Assembly (NCBI RefSeq): GCF_037572415.1
Contig: NZ_JBBHLB010000016.1
Location: forward strand, 16,071-80,070
DNA length: 64,000 nucleotides
Direction: 5' to 3'
DNA from: Flavonifractor porci
GTDB taxonomy: Bacteria > Bacillota > Clostridia > Oscillospirales > Oscillospiraceae
In this document: piece by piece, positions 17,281-25,548 of the stretch
Layout: the number at the start of each line of letters is the position of its first letter
How positions within the stretch are numbered: position 1 is the first letter of the stretch
Notes under the pieces: model-generated
Told to the model about the DNA's origin: nothing
Database searches by the model: none
Seen by the model: only the letters and a program-made list of their open reading frames with translations
Program-made: the position numbers and the translations under genes

Positions 17281-17781
17281 ATGCGCTTCAATCTGAAGGA
17301 GATACTTCACGTACCGGGCGCGTCTCTGCCCTTTGAGTCCCAGTTGGACCTGTCCGACCTGGATTTTTATGGGGAGCGGCCCTTTGCCCATCCCATTGTG
17401 ATCCATGGGACGGTACGCAATATGGCGGGTGCGCTTGTGCTGGAAGGAAGCGCGGACACCACCCTGGAACTGGTGTGTGACCGCTGCCTGAAGCCCTTCC
17501 GTCAGGAGCTGCGTCTGCCCGTCAGCACGCTGCTGGCAGAGACCCTGGAGGATGAGGAGAACGACGAGATCGCGCTTCTGGAAGACGGCGCCGTGGATCT
17601 GGACGAGGTGTTCACCACGGCTTTGGTGCTGTCTATGGATTCCAAGCACGTCTGCTCGGAGGACTGCAAAGGTCTGTGCGCCACCTGCGGCGCCAACCTG
17701 AACGAGGGTCCCTGCGGATGCAGAAAAGAGATCGATCCACGTTTGGCTGCACTTGCGCAGCTGTTGGATAAAGATGAGTAA
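17281..17781 (+). CDS. DUF177/YceD family protein
   Basis: 166 residues. The family markers are the middle motif LELVCDRCLKPF, the acidic stretch, and a C-terminal cysteine set (CSEDCKGLCATCGANLNEGPCGC) that could bind zinc. The family is nearly always next to rpmF and is implicated in large-subunit rRNA accumulation in plants and bacteria. GAGGAGG precedes the ATG. rpmF follows after 41 nt. Confidence 0.9.
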   Translation: MRFNLKEILHVPGASLPFESQLDLSDLDFYGERPFAHPIVIHGTVRNMAGALVLEGSADTTLELVCDRCLKPFRQELRLPVSTLLAETLEDEENDEIALLEDGAVDLDEVFTTALVLSMDSKHVCSEDCKGLCATCGANLNEGPCGCRKEIDPRLAALAQLLDKDE

Positions 17782-17822
17782 GATTTGCCCGGCCAGGGCA
17801 TGAACCTAAGGAGGTGTCATAG

Positions 17823-18017
17823 ATGGCAGTCCCTAAGAGTAAAGTGTCCAAGCAGCGCCGGAATAAGCGCCGCAGCTCCGTGTGGAAGCTGGAGACTCCC
17901 GGCGTCACCACCTGCCCCAAGTGCGGTGCGTTCCGTCTGCCCCACCGGATGTGCAAGAGCTGCATGAGCTACAATGGCCATGAGCTGGGCAAGGTGGAAA
18001 CCGCTGAGGCGAAGTAA
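17823..18017 (+). CDS. rpmF: 50S ribosomal protein L32
   Basis: 64 residues starting MAVPKSKVSKQRRNKRRSS, with the zinc-ribbon cysteines in TCPKCGAF and CKSCMSYNG. The four-cysteine (C+) form is intact, so there is no sign of a zinc-independent paralogue. AAGGAGGTG lies upstream of the ATG. It is co-transcribed with DUF177 and ends at an intrinsic terminator. Confidence 0.97.
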   Translation: MAVPKSKVSKQRRNKRRSSVWKLETPGVTTCPKCGAFRLPHRMCKSCMSYNGHELGKVETAEAK

Positions 18018-18033
18018 ATAGCCGAAAAAGAAC

Positions 18034-18062
18034 GAGGGGAGACAAGCCCCTCTTTCTTTTTG
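18034..18062 (+). terminator. terminator of the DUF177-rpmF operon
   Basis: GAGGGG pairs with CCCCTC around a 7-nt loop, followed by TTTCTTTTT. Confidence 0.8.
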
Positions 18063-18129
18063 CCCGGAAATCGGGTAAAATGAAGTGAAATGCCCTATAT
18101 ATTATAGGATCTCGGGAAGGAGCGTGCCC

Positions 18130-19497
18130 ATGAGCCTGACCAAAATCGCATCGGTGGACCCCCACAGTCCGGCCCGAAAGGCAGGGGTGCGCCCGGGGGA
18201 GACCCTGACCCACATCAACGGCCACCCCATTGTGGATGTGCTGGATTATAAGTTCTATGCCTACGATCCCAAGCTGGAGCTGACCCTGACAGAGCCGGAG
18301 GGAGGCACCCGCACGCTCCGCATCCGCAAGGCGGAGGGGGAGGATTTGGGGCTGAATTTTGAGACCTACCTCATGGACCGGGCCCGTTCCTGCGCCAATA
18401 AGTGCATCTTCTGTTTTGTGGATCAGATGCCCCCCGGAATGCGGGATACTCTCTATTTCAAGGACGACGATGCCCGGCTGTCCTTTCTGATGGGCAACTA
18501 TATGACCCTCACCAACCTGTCCAAGCGGGAGATCCAGCGGATCATCGATCTGCGGATCAGCCCCATCAATATCTCAGTCCACGCCACGGACCCTGAGCTG
18601 CGCACCGCCATGCTGAAAAATCCCCGGGCGGGGGAGTGCCTGGACATCATGTCCCGGTTTGCCCAGGCGGGGATCGAGATGAACTGCCAGGTGGTGGCCT
18701 GCCCCGGCGTCAACGATGGGCCTGCGCTGGCCCGTACCATGGAGGACCTGGGCCAGCTCTATCCCGCGGTGACCAGCGTGGCGGTGGTGCCGGTAGGTGT
18801 GACCAAGTTCCGGGAGGGACTGTGCCATATTGATCCCTACACCAGGGAACAGGCTGCTGCCCTCATCGACCAGGTGGAGAGCTTCGCAGCCCGCTTTATG
18901 GAGAAAAAGGGCACCAATCTGGTGTGGTGCTCCGACGAGCTTTACCTTATTGCCGGACGGGCGCTGCCGGAGAAGGCCTATTATGAGGATATGGACCAGC
19001 TGGAAAACGGTGTGGGAATGCTGCGGCTGCTCCTCCATCAGGCCACCATAGCCCTGGAGGAGGAAGAGCCGGAACAGACGGAGCCCTTTTCCGTTGCCAC
19101 CGGCCTGTCCGCCGCACCCTTTGTGCAGGAAATTGTTGACAACGCCCGGAATCAGTGTGGTAATATAAAAGGAACGGTCTATCCTATTATCAATCGTTTC
19201 TTTGGGGAGACCATCACGGTCTCCGGGCTGATCACCGGAACCGACCTGATCGAGCAGCTCAGCGGCAAGGATTTGGGCAAGCGGCTGCTCATTCCGGACA
19301 ATATGCTCCGGGCAGGAGAGCGCGTGTTCCTGGATGACATGACCGTGGAGCAGGTGGAGGAGGCTCTGGGGGTAACTGTGGTCCCGGTGCCCGCCGACAG
19401 CGGCTTTGACCTGGCAGACGCCATCCTGGGCCGGGAAGTAACAGCCCAATGCCCCGTCCTCCCGCCGGAGGCGGAATACTACCGCTACAACCCGTAA
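18130..19497 (+). CDS. DUF512 radical-SAM/PDZ protein
   Basis: 455 residues in three parts. A PDZ-like N-terminus (IASVDPHSPARKAGVRPGE, about 4-75) precedes a radical-SAM-like core with CANKCIFCFVDQMPPGMR, the cysteine motif near residue 88, and a C-terminal DUF512 region. The family is widespread in Firmicutes next to der and has no settled function. AAGGAG lies 7 nt before the ATG at 18130, which I prefer to an upstream ATG at 18085. It is first in a run with der, plsY and gpsA. Confidence 0.9.
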   Translation: MSLTKIASVDPHSPARKAGVRPGETLTHINGHPIVDVLDYKFYAYDPKLELTLTEPEGGTRTLRIRKAEGEDLGLNFETYLMDRARSCANKCIFCFVDQMPPGMRDTLYFKDDDARLSFLMGNYMTLTNLSKREIQRIIDLRISPINISVHATDPELRTAMLKNPRAGECLDIMSRFAQAGIEMNCQVVACPGVNDGPALARTMEDLGQLYPAVTSVAVVPVGVTKFREGLCHIDPYTREQAAALIDQVESFAARFMEKKGTNLVWCSDELYLIAGRALPEKAYYEDMDQLENGVGMLRLLLHQATIALEEEEPEQTEPFSVATGLSAAPFVQEIVDNARNQCGNIKGTVYPIINRFFGETITVSGLITGTDLIEQLSGKDLGKRLLIPDNMLRAGERVFLDDMTVEQVEEALGVTVVPVPADSGFDLADAILGREVTAQCPVLPPEAEYYRYNP

Positions 19498-19513
19498 AAA
19501 GGAGGGAGTTACC

Positions 19514-20839
19514 ATGAAACCCTTAATTGCCATTGTGGGACGGCCTAACGTGGGCAAGTCCATGCTCTTTAATAAGCTGGTGGGCCAGCGGCTATCCATC
19601 GTGGAGGATACCCCCGGTGTCACCCGTGACCGGCTGTATGCCGAGGCTGAGTGGCTCAACCGGAAGTTTGACCTGGTGGATACCGGCGGTATCGAGCCGG
19701 GCACCGACAGCGAGATTTTGGCCTTCATGCGCCAGCAGGCGGAAATCGCCATTCAGAACGCTACCGTCATTATCTTCCTGTGCGACGTCAAGACCGGCCT
19801 TACCGCCTCCGACCAGGAAGTGGCCAATATGCTGCTGCGCTCCGGCAAGCCGGTGGTGCTGGCGGTAAACAAGATGGACCAGGTGGGCCACACCAACCCG
19901 GACATCTACGAATTTTATAACCTGGGCCTGGGTGATCCCATTGCCGTGTCTGCCGTTCACGGCCATGGTACCGGCGATCTGCTGGACGAGTGCTTCAAGT
20001 ACTTCCCCCCGGAGGACGAGGAGGAAGAGGACGACGACGTTATTAAGGTGGCCATCATCGGCAAGCCCAACGTGGGTAAGTCCTCCCTGGTCAACCGGAT
20101 TCTGGGGGAGAAGCGGGTCATCGTCAGCGACATGGCAGGCACCACCCGGGACGCGGTGGACAGCTACTTTGAGAACCAGAAGGGCAAGTACCTGCTCATC
20201 GACACAGCTGGAATGCGGAAGAAGTCCAAGGTGGACGACCCCATCGAAAAGTTCTCTGTGCTCCGGGCCACCATGGCCATTGAGCGGGCCGACGTGTGCC
20301 TGATCCTGATCGACGCCAATGAGGGCGTGACGGAGCAGGATACCAAGGTGGCTGGTCTGGCCCATGAGGCAGGGAAGGCCTGCATCATCGTGGTCAACAA
20401 GTGGGACTCCATCGAGAAGGACGACAAGACCATGGACCGGATGCGCCAGGATGTGCGCCGGGACCTGTCCTATATGACCTACGCTCCCATTGTCTTTATC
20501 TCTGCCCTGACGGGTCAGCGGGTGGACCGGCTTTTTGACCTCATCAACTATGTCAATGACCAAGCCTCCCTGCGGATTACCACCGGCATGCTCAACTCGG
20601 TGCTGGCCGACGCCACTGCCCGCGTGCAGCCCCCCACGGACAAGGGTCGCCGGCTGAAGATCTACTATATGACCCAGATCGGTATCAAGCCCCCCCATTT
20701 TGTCTGCTTCTGCAACGACGCCAAGCTGTTCCATTTCTCCTATCAGCGCTATCTGGAAAATCAGATCCGCTCTACCTTTGGCCTGGAGGGCACGCCGGTG
20801 CGGCTCACCATCCGTCAGAAGAGCGACAAGGAGGGATAA
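19514..20839 (+). CDS. der: ribosome biogenesis GTPase Der
   Basis: 441 residues with the double GTPase arrangement unique to Der. The first P-loop is GRPNVGKS with NKMD; the second is GKPNVGKS (about residue 183) with DTAGMRKKSKV and NKWD. A KH-like C-terminal domain follows. It assists 50S assembly. AAAGGAGGG precedes the ATG. plsY starts 3 nt after the stop. Confidence 0.97.
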   Translation: MKPLIAIVGRPNVGKSMLFNKLVGQRLSIVEDTPGVTRDRLYAEAEWLNRKFDLVDTGGIEPGTDSEILAFMRQQAEIAIQNATVIIFLCDVKTGLTASDQEVANMLLRSGKPVVLAVNKMDQVGHTNPDIYEFYNLGLGDPIAVSAVHGHGTGDLLDECFKYFPPEDEEEEDDDVIKVAIIGKPNVGKSSLVNRILGEKRVIVSDMAGTTRDAVDSYFENQKGKYLLIDTAGMRKKSKVDDPIEKFSVLRATMAIERADVCLILIDANEGVTEQDTKVAGLAHEAGKACIIVVNKWDSIEKDDKTMDRMRQDVRRDLSYMTYAPIVFISALTGQRVDRLFDLINYVNDQASLRITTGMLNSVLADATARVQPPTDKGRRLKIYYMTQIGIKPPHFVCFCNDAKLFHFSYQRYLENQIRSTFGLEGTPVRLTIRQKSDKEG

Positions 20840-20842
20840 GGT

Positions 20843-21550
20843 ATGCCCGGTATGACATGGACGGAGCTCTCTCCCTTCATGCTGTCCAACATCTGTCTGC
20901 CGCTGCTGATTTTGGCAGTGATCGCCTACTTTTGCGGCTGCTTTAACGGAGCGGTCATTGTCTCCAAGTATATCCTCCGGGATGATGTGCGCACCCACGG
21001 CAGCGGCAATGCCGGCCTGACCAACTTCTACCGCACCTTCGGCGGACCGCTGACCCTTGTGGTGATCCTCACCGATGTGATCAAGGCGATCGTTGCCATC
21101 TGGGTGGGTATCTTGATGGTCCGATGCTGGGATAACGGCTTCTGGAGTCAGGAGGCCATTGTCACAGCTTATGCCAAATACTGGTCTGCACTCTTCTGCC
21201 TGCTGGGTCATATGTTCCCTTGTATGTTCCATTTTAAGGGCGGAAAAGGCATCCTCTCCGGCGGTACCATTGCCATCATGATCGATTGGCGGATCGCACT
21301 GGTGGTATGGGGCGGGTTCATCATCCTGGCTGCCATCACCAAGTGGGTCTCTCTGGGCTCTATCTGGGCAGGAGCATCCTTCCCCTTTGCTACCCTATTC
21401 GTATATCAGGACATGGTGCTTTTTGTGATGGCTATTATCATCGGTGGCCTCATTGTATGGAAGCATCGGAGCAATCTGGGACGCATTTTGAAGGGCACCG
21501 AGTCCAAATTCAGTCTGCATCATAAATTGAACGGGGGTACTTCAAAGTGA
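20843..21550 (+). CDS. plsY: acyl-phosphate glycerol-3-phosphate acyltransferase PlsY
   Basis: 235 residues with five or more membrane helices. The active-site motifs are THGSGNAGLTNFYR and HMFPCMFHFKGGKG. It transfers the acyl group from acyl-phosphate to glycerol-3-phosphate, the first step of phospholipid synthesis. GGAGGGATAAGG precedes the ATG. Its end overlaps the gpsA start by 4 nt; the product of GpsA is its substrate. Confidence 0.95.
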   Translation: MPGMTWTELSPFMLSNICLPLLILAVIAYFCGCFNGAVIVSKYILRDDVRTHGSGNAGLTNFYRTFGGPLTLVVILTDVIKAIVAIWVGILMVRCWDNGFWSQEAIVTAYAKYWSALFCLLGHMFPCMFHFKGGKGILSGGTIAIMIDWRIALVVWGGFIILAAITKWVSLGSIWAGASFPFATLFVYQDMVLFVMAIIIGGLIVWKHRSNLGRILKGTESKFSLHHKLNGGTSK

Positions 21551-22548
21551 AGATCGCGGTACTGGGAAGCGGCGGCTGGGGCACGGCCCTGGCGCTGGTT
21601 CTGCTGGAAAATGGTCATGATGTGACACTGTGGTCCTACACGGAGGAGGAATCCGCCGTACTGCGTCAGACAGGGGAGAACCCCATGCTGAAGGGTGTGG
21701 CGCTGCCCAAGGAGATGAAGCTGACCTCTGACTTGGCCTGTGTAAAGGGCAGCGGCGCGGTGGTGCTGGCCACCCCGTCCTTTGCCGTACGCACCACAGC
21801 CCGGGCCGCGGCGCCTCTGCTGGAGCCCGGTGCGGTGCTCGTATCGGTATCCAAGGGTATCGAGAAAGATACCTCTCTCACCCTCACCGACGCCATTGAG
21901 CAGGAGGTGGGCGGCGCCAATCCAATCGTGGCCCTCTCCGGCCCCTCCCACGCGGAGGAAGTGGGACGGCATATCCCTACTGTAGTGGTGTCCGCCTCCA
22001 AGGACCGCTCCGCCGCAGAGCAGGTCCAGGACCTGTTTATGAATGAACGGTTCCGTGTGTATGCCTCCGACGATGTGGTAGGCGTGGAGTTGGGCGCCGC
22101 TCTGAAGAACGTGATCGCCCTGTGCGCCGGTATCAGCGACGGTATGGGCTACGGTGACAATACCAAGGCGGCCCTAATGACCCGGGGCCTCACCGAGATC
22201 GCCCGGCTGGGGGTGGCCATGGGCGGCCGCCGGGAGACCTTTGCCGGTCTGTCCGGCGTGGGCGATTTGATCGTGACCTGTACCTCCATGCACTCCCGTA
22301 ATCGCCGCTGCGGCATCCTGATCGGTAAGGGGATGCCGGCGGAGCAGGCCGTGAAGGAGATCGGAGCCGTGGTGGAGGGTTACTATGCTGCTGCCAATGC
22401 CCGTACCCTGGCCCAAAAGGTGGGTGTGGAGATGCCCATTACCGAGGCGGCCTATCAGGTGCTCTACGAGGACAAGGACCCTCGTCAGGTGATTATGGAC
22501 CTGATGACCCGGGAACGGAAGCATGAACTGGAGGATAGCTGGGTGTAA
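21547..22548 (+). CDS. gpsA: NAD(P)H-dependent glycerol-3-phosphate dehydrogenase
   Basis: 333 residues. The Rossmann motif GSGGWGTALA is at the N-terminus. KNVIALCAGISDGMGYGDNTKAALMTRG carries the catalytic lysine region, followed by TFAGLSGVGDLIVTCTS. It makes sn-glycerol-3-phosphate for PlsY. The start is GTG at 21547 inside the plsY stop (GTGA), so translation is coupled. It is the last core gene before the tRNA-Pro hotspot. Confidence 0.96.
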   Translation: MKIAVLGSGGWGTALALVLLENGHDVTLWSYTEEESAVLRQTGENPMLKGVALPKEMKLTSDLACVKGSGAVVLATPSFAVRTTARAAAPLLEPGAVLVSVSKGIEKDTSLTLTDAIEQEVGGANPIVALSGPSHAEEVGRHIPTVVVSASKDRSAAEQVQDLFMNERFRVYASDDVVGVELGAALKNVIALCAGISDGMGYGDNTKAALMTRGLTEIARLGVAMGGRRETFAGLSGVGDLIVTCTSMHSRNRRCGILIGKGMPAEQAVKEIGAVVEGYYAAANARTLAQKVGVEMPITEAAYQVLYEDKDPRQVIMDLMTRERKHELEDSWV

Positions 22549-22589
22549 AGTGCCTTTTTCAAAAAACTCAAAAAATTTGAAAAAAAGGC

Positions 22590-22618
22590 TTGCATTCCTC
22601 TGCGAGTTGTGGTAATAT
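22590..22618 (+). promoter_or_regulatory. promoter of tRNA-Pro(GGG)
   Basis: TTGCAT, a 17-nt spacer and TAATAT, about 32 nt upstream of the mature tRNA 5' end. A TATAAT overlaps at 22616 with a longer spacer. Confidence 0.6.
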
Positions 22619-22649
22619 AATCAAGCCGTCTGAAACACGGCGGCGATTT

Positions 22650-22726
22650 CCGGGTGTGGCGAAGTTTGGTATCGCGCTTGAATGGGGTTCAAGAGGCCGC
22701 TGGTTCGAATCCAGTCACTCGGACCA
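22650..22726 (+). tRNA. tRNA-Pro (anticodon GGG)
   Basis: A full cloverleaf can be folded: acceptor CCGGGTG with CACTCGG, D arm GCGA/TCGC, anticodon stem CTTGA/TCAAG with loop ATGGGGT (anticodon GGG), T arm GCTGG/CCAGT with TTCGAAT, discriminator A and encoded CCA. C1-G72 plus A73 are proline identity features. The 3' 65 nt are repeated at 29391-29455, so the gene was the integration target of the following element and was restored by it. Confidence 0.95.
22662..22726 (+). repeat. attL: 65-bp direct repeat, copy in the intact tRNA-Pro
   Basis: Identical to 29391-29455. The identity begins at AAGTTTGG in the D-loop and ends exactly at the CCA. Confidence 0.9.
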
Positions 22727-22727
22727 A

Positions 22728-22768
22728 AAAACCCGCAATCCATTGAAAATCAATGGGTTGCGGGTTTT
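22728..22768 (+). terminator. element-borne terminator behind tRNA-Pro
   Basis: An 18-bp stem (one G-T pair) with loop AAAAT ends in TTTTCTG. It lies just inside the element, replacing the original terminator that is now at 29455. Confidence 0.8.
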
Positions 22769-22852
22769 CTGTTATCTTTTTCCACACTCTTGATTGGCAG
22801 GATAACACGCTTGATTTTTCAAAGAAATTTGATGAATCAGGAGTGTTGAATC

Positions 22853-23785
22853 ATGGCAAAAATCAAGATGAAAAACAGCGTAACTGTGGCGGACACCTTC
22901 CACGACTTTCTCATGGCAAAGAAAGCCGGGGGCCTGAGCGAAAAGACCATCGCCACCTATGGGCAGCATTTTTCTGCAATCGGCAAGCACCTTCCTACGG
23001 ACACCCCAATCGACAAGCTGAAAAAGACAGACCTGGAGGCCATGATTGCCTCCATGCGGGACGCGGGCCTTGCGGCCAACTCCATCAAGAGCTACACCCG
23101 GACGCTGAAATCCTTCTTTTCCTGGTGCAACACGGAGGGAATTACCCGGCTCAACCTGCCGCTCTACAAGGCGGAGGAAACGGTGAAGGAAACCTATACC
23201 GACGAGGAATTAAAGGCCCTGCTCCGCAAGCCCAATACCAGGAAATGCGATTTCCCCGAATACCGGAATTGGGTAACGGTCAATCTCCTGCTGAATAACG
23301 GGTGCCGAGCGGCTACCATCCGCAACATCAAACTCCGTGATGTGGACTTGGAAAATCAGGTCATTTATCTGCGGCATACCAAAAACAAAAAGGCCCAGGT
23401 CATTCCCCTCTGTGAAGCCCTGTGCGGCGTTCTGCGGGAGTATTTGAAGGTTCGGGGCGGTGAGATGGATGATTACCTGTTCCCCAATGAAAACGGCACA
23501 CAACTGACGGAGAACGGCTTGCGGTGCAGTATTGCCAGCTACAACAGACGGCGGGGCGTACAAAAGACCAGCATACACCTGTTCCGCCACACCTTTGCAA
23601 AGAAATACCTGGTGGACTGTGGGGGCAACGCGTTCACCCTCCAGCGGCTCCTGGGCCACTCCACCCTGGATATGACGAAACATTACTGTGCTATCTTTGA
23701 CGCGGACATTACCAAAAACTTTGAAAACTTCTCTCCCCTGGCCCAGCTCAAAGGGCAGGAGGGAAAAATCAAAATGGGGGCCTGA
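22853..23785 (+). CDS. tyrosine-type site-specific integrase
   Basis: 310 residues. An N-terminal SAM-like core-binding domain (FHDFLMAKKAGGLSEKTIATY) is followed by the catalytic domain with the full set: Arg in NNGCRAATIRNIKL, the central Lys region RHTKNKKAQVIPL, HLFRHTFA, the LLGHSTLDMT histidine, and Tyr in KHYCA. CAGGAG precedes the ATG. It lies 127 nt from the tRNA, the usual place for the enzyme that inserted the element. It ends in TGA. Confidence 0.95.
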   Translation: MAKIKMKNSVTVADTFHDFLMAKKAGGLSEKTIATYGQHFSAIGKHLPTDTPIDKLKKTDLEAMIASMRDAGLAANSIKSYTRTLKSFFSWCNTEGITRLNLPLYKAEETVKETYTDEELKALLRKPNTRKCDFPEYRNWVTVNLLLNNGCRAATIRNIKLRDVDLENQVIYLRHTKNKKAQVIPLCEALCGVLREYLKVRGGEMDDYLFPNENGTQLTENGLRCSIASYNRRRGVQKTSIHLFRHTFAKKYLVDCGGNAFTLQRLLGHSTLDMTKHYCAIFDADITKNFENFSPLAQLKGQEGKIKMGA

Positions 23786-23787
23786 AT

Positions 23788-23913
23788 ATGTGGGACACGG
23801 ATTTACCCCTTGCCCTGATCATGGAGGAAATCCTGGAATGGGAGAAGAAGCCCGGCCAGGAGAAGGACGAGGACGAGACAGACAATACCAGCGGCAAGAC
23901 CAGCGACAAGTGA
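23788..23913 (+). CDS. small acidic protein, hypothetical
   Basis: 41 residues, MWDTDLPLALIMEEILEWEK and then a very acidic Lys/Asp/Glu tail. The ATG lies 2 nt after the integrase stop, with GGGGGCC upstream, and the gene ends exactly where the strong terminator begins. The position suggests a co-expressed integration accessory protein (excisionase-like), but no motif supports this. Confidence 0.5.
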   Translation: MWDTDLPLALIMEEILEWEKKPGQEKDEDETDNTSGKTSDK

Positions 23914-23950
23914 AGGAGGGCGGCGGGTACTCAACCCGCCGCCCTCCTTC
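23912..23950. terminator. bidirectional terminator after the integrase operon
   Basis: A perfect 17-bp stem from GAAGGAGGGCGGCGGGT, loop ACTCA. It separates the integrase operon from the convergent minus-strand block. Confidence 0.8.
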
Positions 23951-23990
23951 TGTTCCGGTATCGAGCGGGAGCGGGACATGGGGCCGCGCC

Positions 23991-24290
23991 TTATCTGTTC
24001 AGGCCGCGTTCTATTGCGTCTGCCGCCTCCTGGAGCGCCCGTTCAGCGGCGGGGCGTATCCGCTGGGCAAGCTGGGTATCGGACGGAAGAAAGCGGCGCA
24101 GCACCCGGCGCAGGGCCTCCTGCTGCCCCTCATACTCTGGCCCCCGGCGCTTTTGCCTGTTGTATGCGTCAGCGGCGCTGGGCGGGTTTTCTCCTGCAAT
24201 AGCCGCAAGTATTTCCACCCGCTCGGCGGCGGTCATTTCCTAATCGTAGGCCGCGACAATGCGGTCAATCAGTTTTTCCGTTTCTGACAT
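23991..24290 (-). CDS. hypothetical protein with in-frame amber at codon 17
   Basis: ATG 24290 follows AAAGGAGAACCCCA, a strong ribosome site. Reading gives MSETEKLIDRIVAAYD, then TAG (24242-24240), then EMTAAERVEILAAIAGE to TAA at 23991: 99 residues if the amber is read as an amino acid. Without read-through the product is a 16-residue peptide, and an 81-residue frame would have to restart at ATG 24236, which has TAGGAA directly abutting it and no usable spacing. The C-terminal part is helical, Arg/Ala/Glu-rich. No family is recognised. It is the last of three same-strand genes sharing this feature. Confidence 0.55.
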
Positions 24291-24415
24291 TGGGGTTCTC
24301 CTTTCGTTTCTTGTATTGGTTTCCCTTTGCGGTCTGGCACTTTGGCAACGCGCCCGGATGTTCTAAATTTACTTTACTTTTATAAACTTCCGGGCGCGTT
24401 TTCAAAGTTGCGGAA

Positions 24416-25279
24416 TCACTTGGAAACCCTCGCATAGTGACCTTGATAGAGGCGCTTTATCAGGCCGTTCTTTACAAATGACGAGATATTCCTTTGTGTG
24501 AATCCCTGGGCCAGCAATTCCGCTGTTGTCCACTTGTCGCCCTGCAAGTCTGCAAAACGCTTTTCTGTGCGGGCCTTGCCTTTCTCCGCGTTGGCCTCCC
24601 GGTTATATGCGGCCATATCCTCCTTCAAGACACGGTTGGGGACGATTTCCACATCTCTCTCAAAGTCGATGGTAAAGGTGTATTCCTCGCTTCCCATATC
24701 TCCTGTGAAGGGGAAGGGCGTTGTCCCGTCTCTCAGGTATTGATACATCCACTTGACAATTTCCAGCCGTACCGCCTTGGGGACGGTCAGATAAAAACCG
24801 TTCTGATAGTACAGGCGGAGCATAGCTCCCTGCATGGCCTCCTTTGTGTTGAGAAAGACCGCGCTCCGCCATGCGTTGAGATAGTCAATGATGGGCGCGG
24901 CCCAGATCTCCCAATCCATCCTGATACCGGAATAGGTAGCCTGGGTTTCCTCCAGATTGGCAGAGTAACACCAGAGGCCGCGCACCCGCCCCTTGGCCTG
25001 TTTGTCCTCCACCTCCAGGGCCGCGCCGAAGGTCACCAGCTTTTCATGGCCTTGGGGCCATTTCATGCGGTTCAGCCACCGCTGGGCGGCTTCACTTTCA
25101 GAGGCGGCAACAAATGCCTCCAACTCTCGCTTGTCCTGGTCGCTCAACTCCACCAGGGGAAACCGCTGGGCCAGGATGTGGTATTGCAGCTTGGCGCGCT
25201 GATTGCCGCCCAGCCTGTAAATATCATCGGTGAGAAAATGCACCTTGTACGGGTATTTCTTGTACTCCTAAAACGCCAT
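24416..25279 (-). CDS. hypothetical element protein with in-frame amber at codon 4
   Basis: ATG 25279 follows AAAAGGAGG with 11-nt spacing. The frame reads MAF, TAG (25270-25268), EYKKYPYKVHFLTDDIYRLG and on to TGA at 24416: 287 residues with read-through. If the amber stops translation, only a GTG at 25243 could start the 275-residue remainder, and it has no ribosome site. The body has Trp-rich segments (NRMKWPQGHEKLVTFGAAL, GIRMDWEIWAAPIIDYLNAW) and a C-terminal winged-helix-like region (WTTAELLAQGFTQRNISSFV). I do not recognise the family; its place next to a primase suggests replication or its control. A 12-bp hairpin (25297-25323) touches the ribosome site. Confidence 0.65.
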
Positions 25280-25296
25280 TTTGTAAAATGCCTCCT

Positions 25297-25323
25297 TTTG
25301 GTACGGCGTGCCGCCGTACCAAA
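25297..25323 (-). promoter_or_regulatory. hairpin touching the ribosome site of the 287-residue gene
   Basis: TTTGGTACGGCG pairs perfectly with CGCCGTACCAAA around loop TGC. On the minus strand the 3' arm runs directly into AGGAGG, so the structure can affect translation start. Confidence 0.5.
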
Positions 25324-25548
25324 TCAAATTTAATTTGCGCCCTGGGCGCTCCGCTATTTCGTCCGCTCCAAAGGCGTTTTTCTCCACCATGGAGCGGGTC
25401 TGCCGGGAAACGGTCCAGGAAATCGCTATTCCCCGGAACAGGAGCGGGACGGCGGGCCTCTCACCCCCGGCCCACGGCGGAGCCTCCTGCCCCGCTCCTA
25501 CGAGCGGGAGCGGGACACAGGCTGTTTTCTCCTTTTCATCCTTCACGC

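Noticed and set aside
19592..21232. Minus-strand frame of 546 codons opposite der and plsY
   Set aside because: Antisense to two certain genes.
25268..25546. Minus-strand frame of 92 codons ending at the amber of the 287-residue gene
   Set aside because: It has no ribosome site at its first Met; its last three codons are those of the true start (ATG 25279). The rest is GC-rich spacer.
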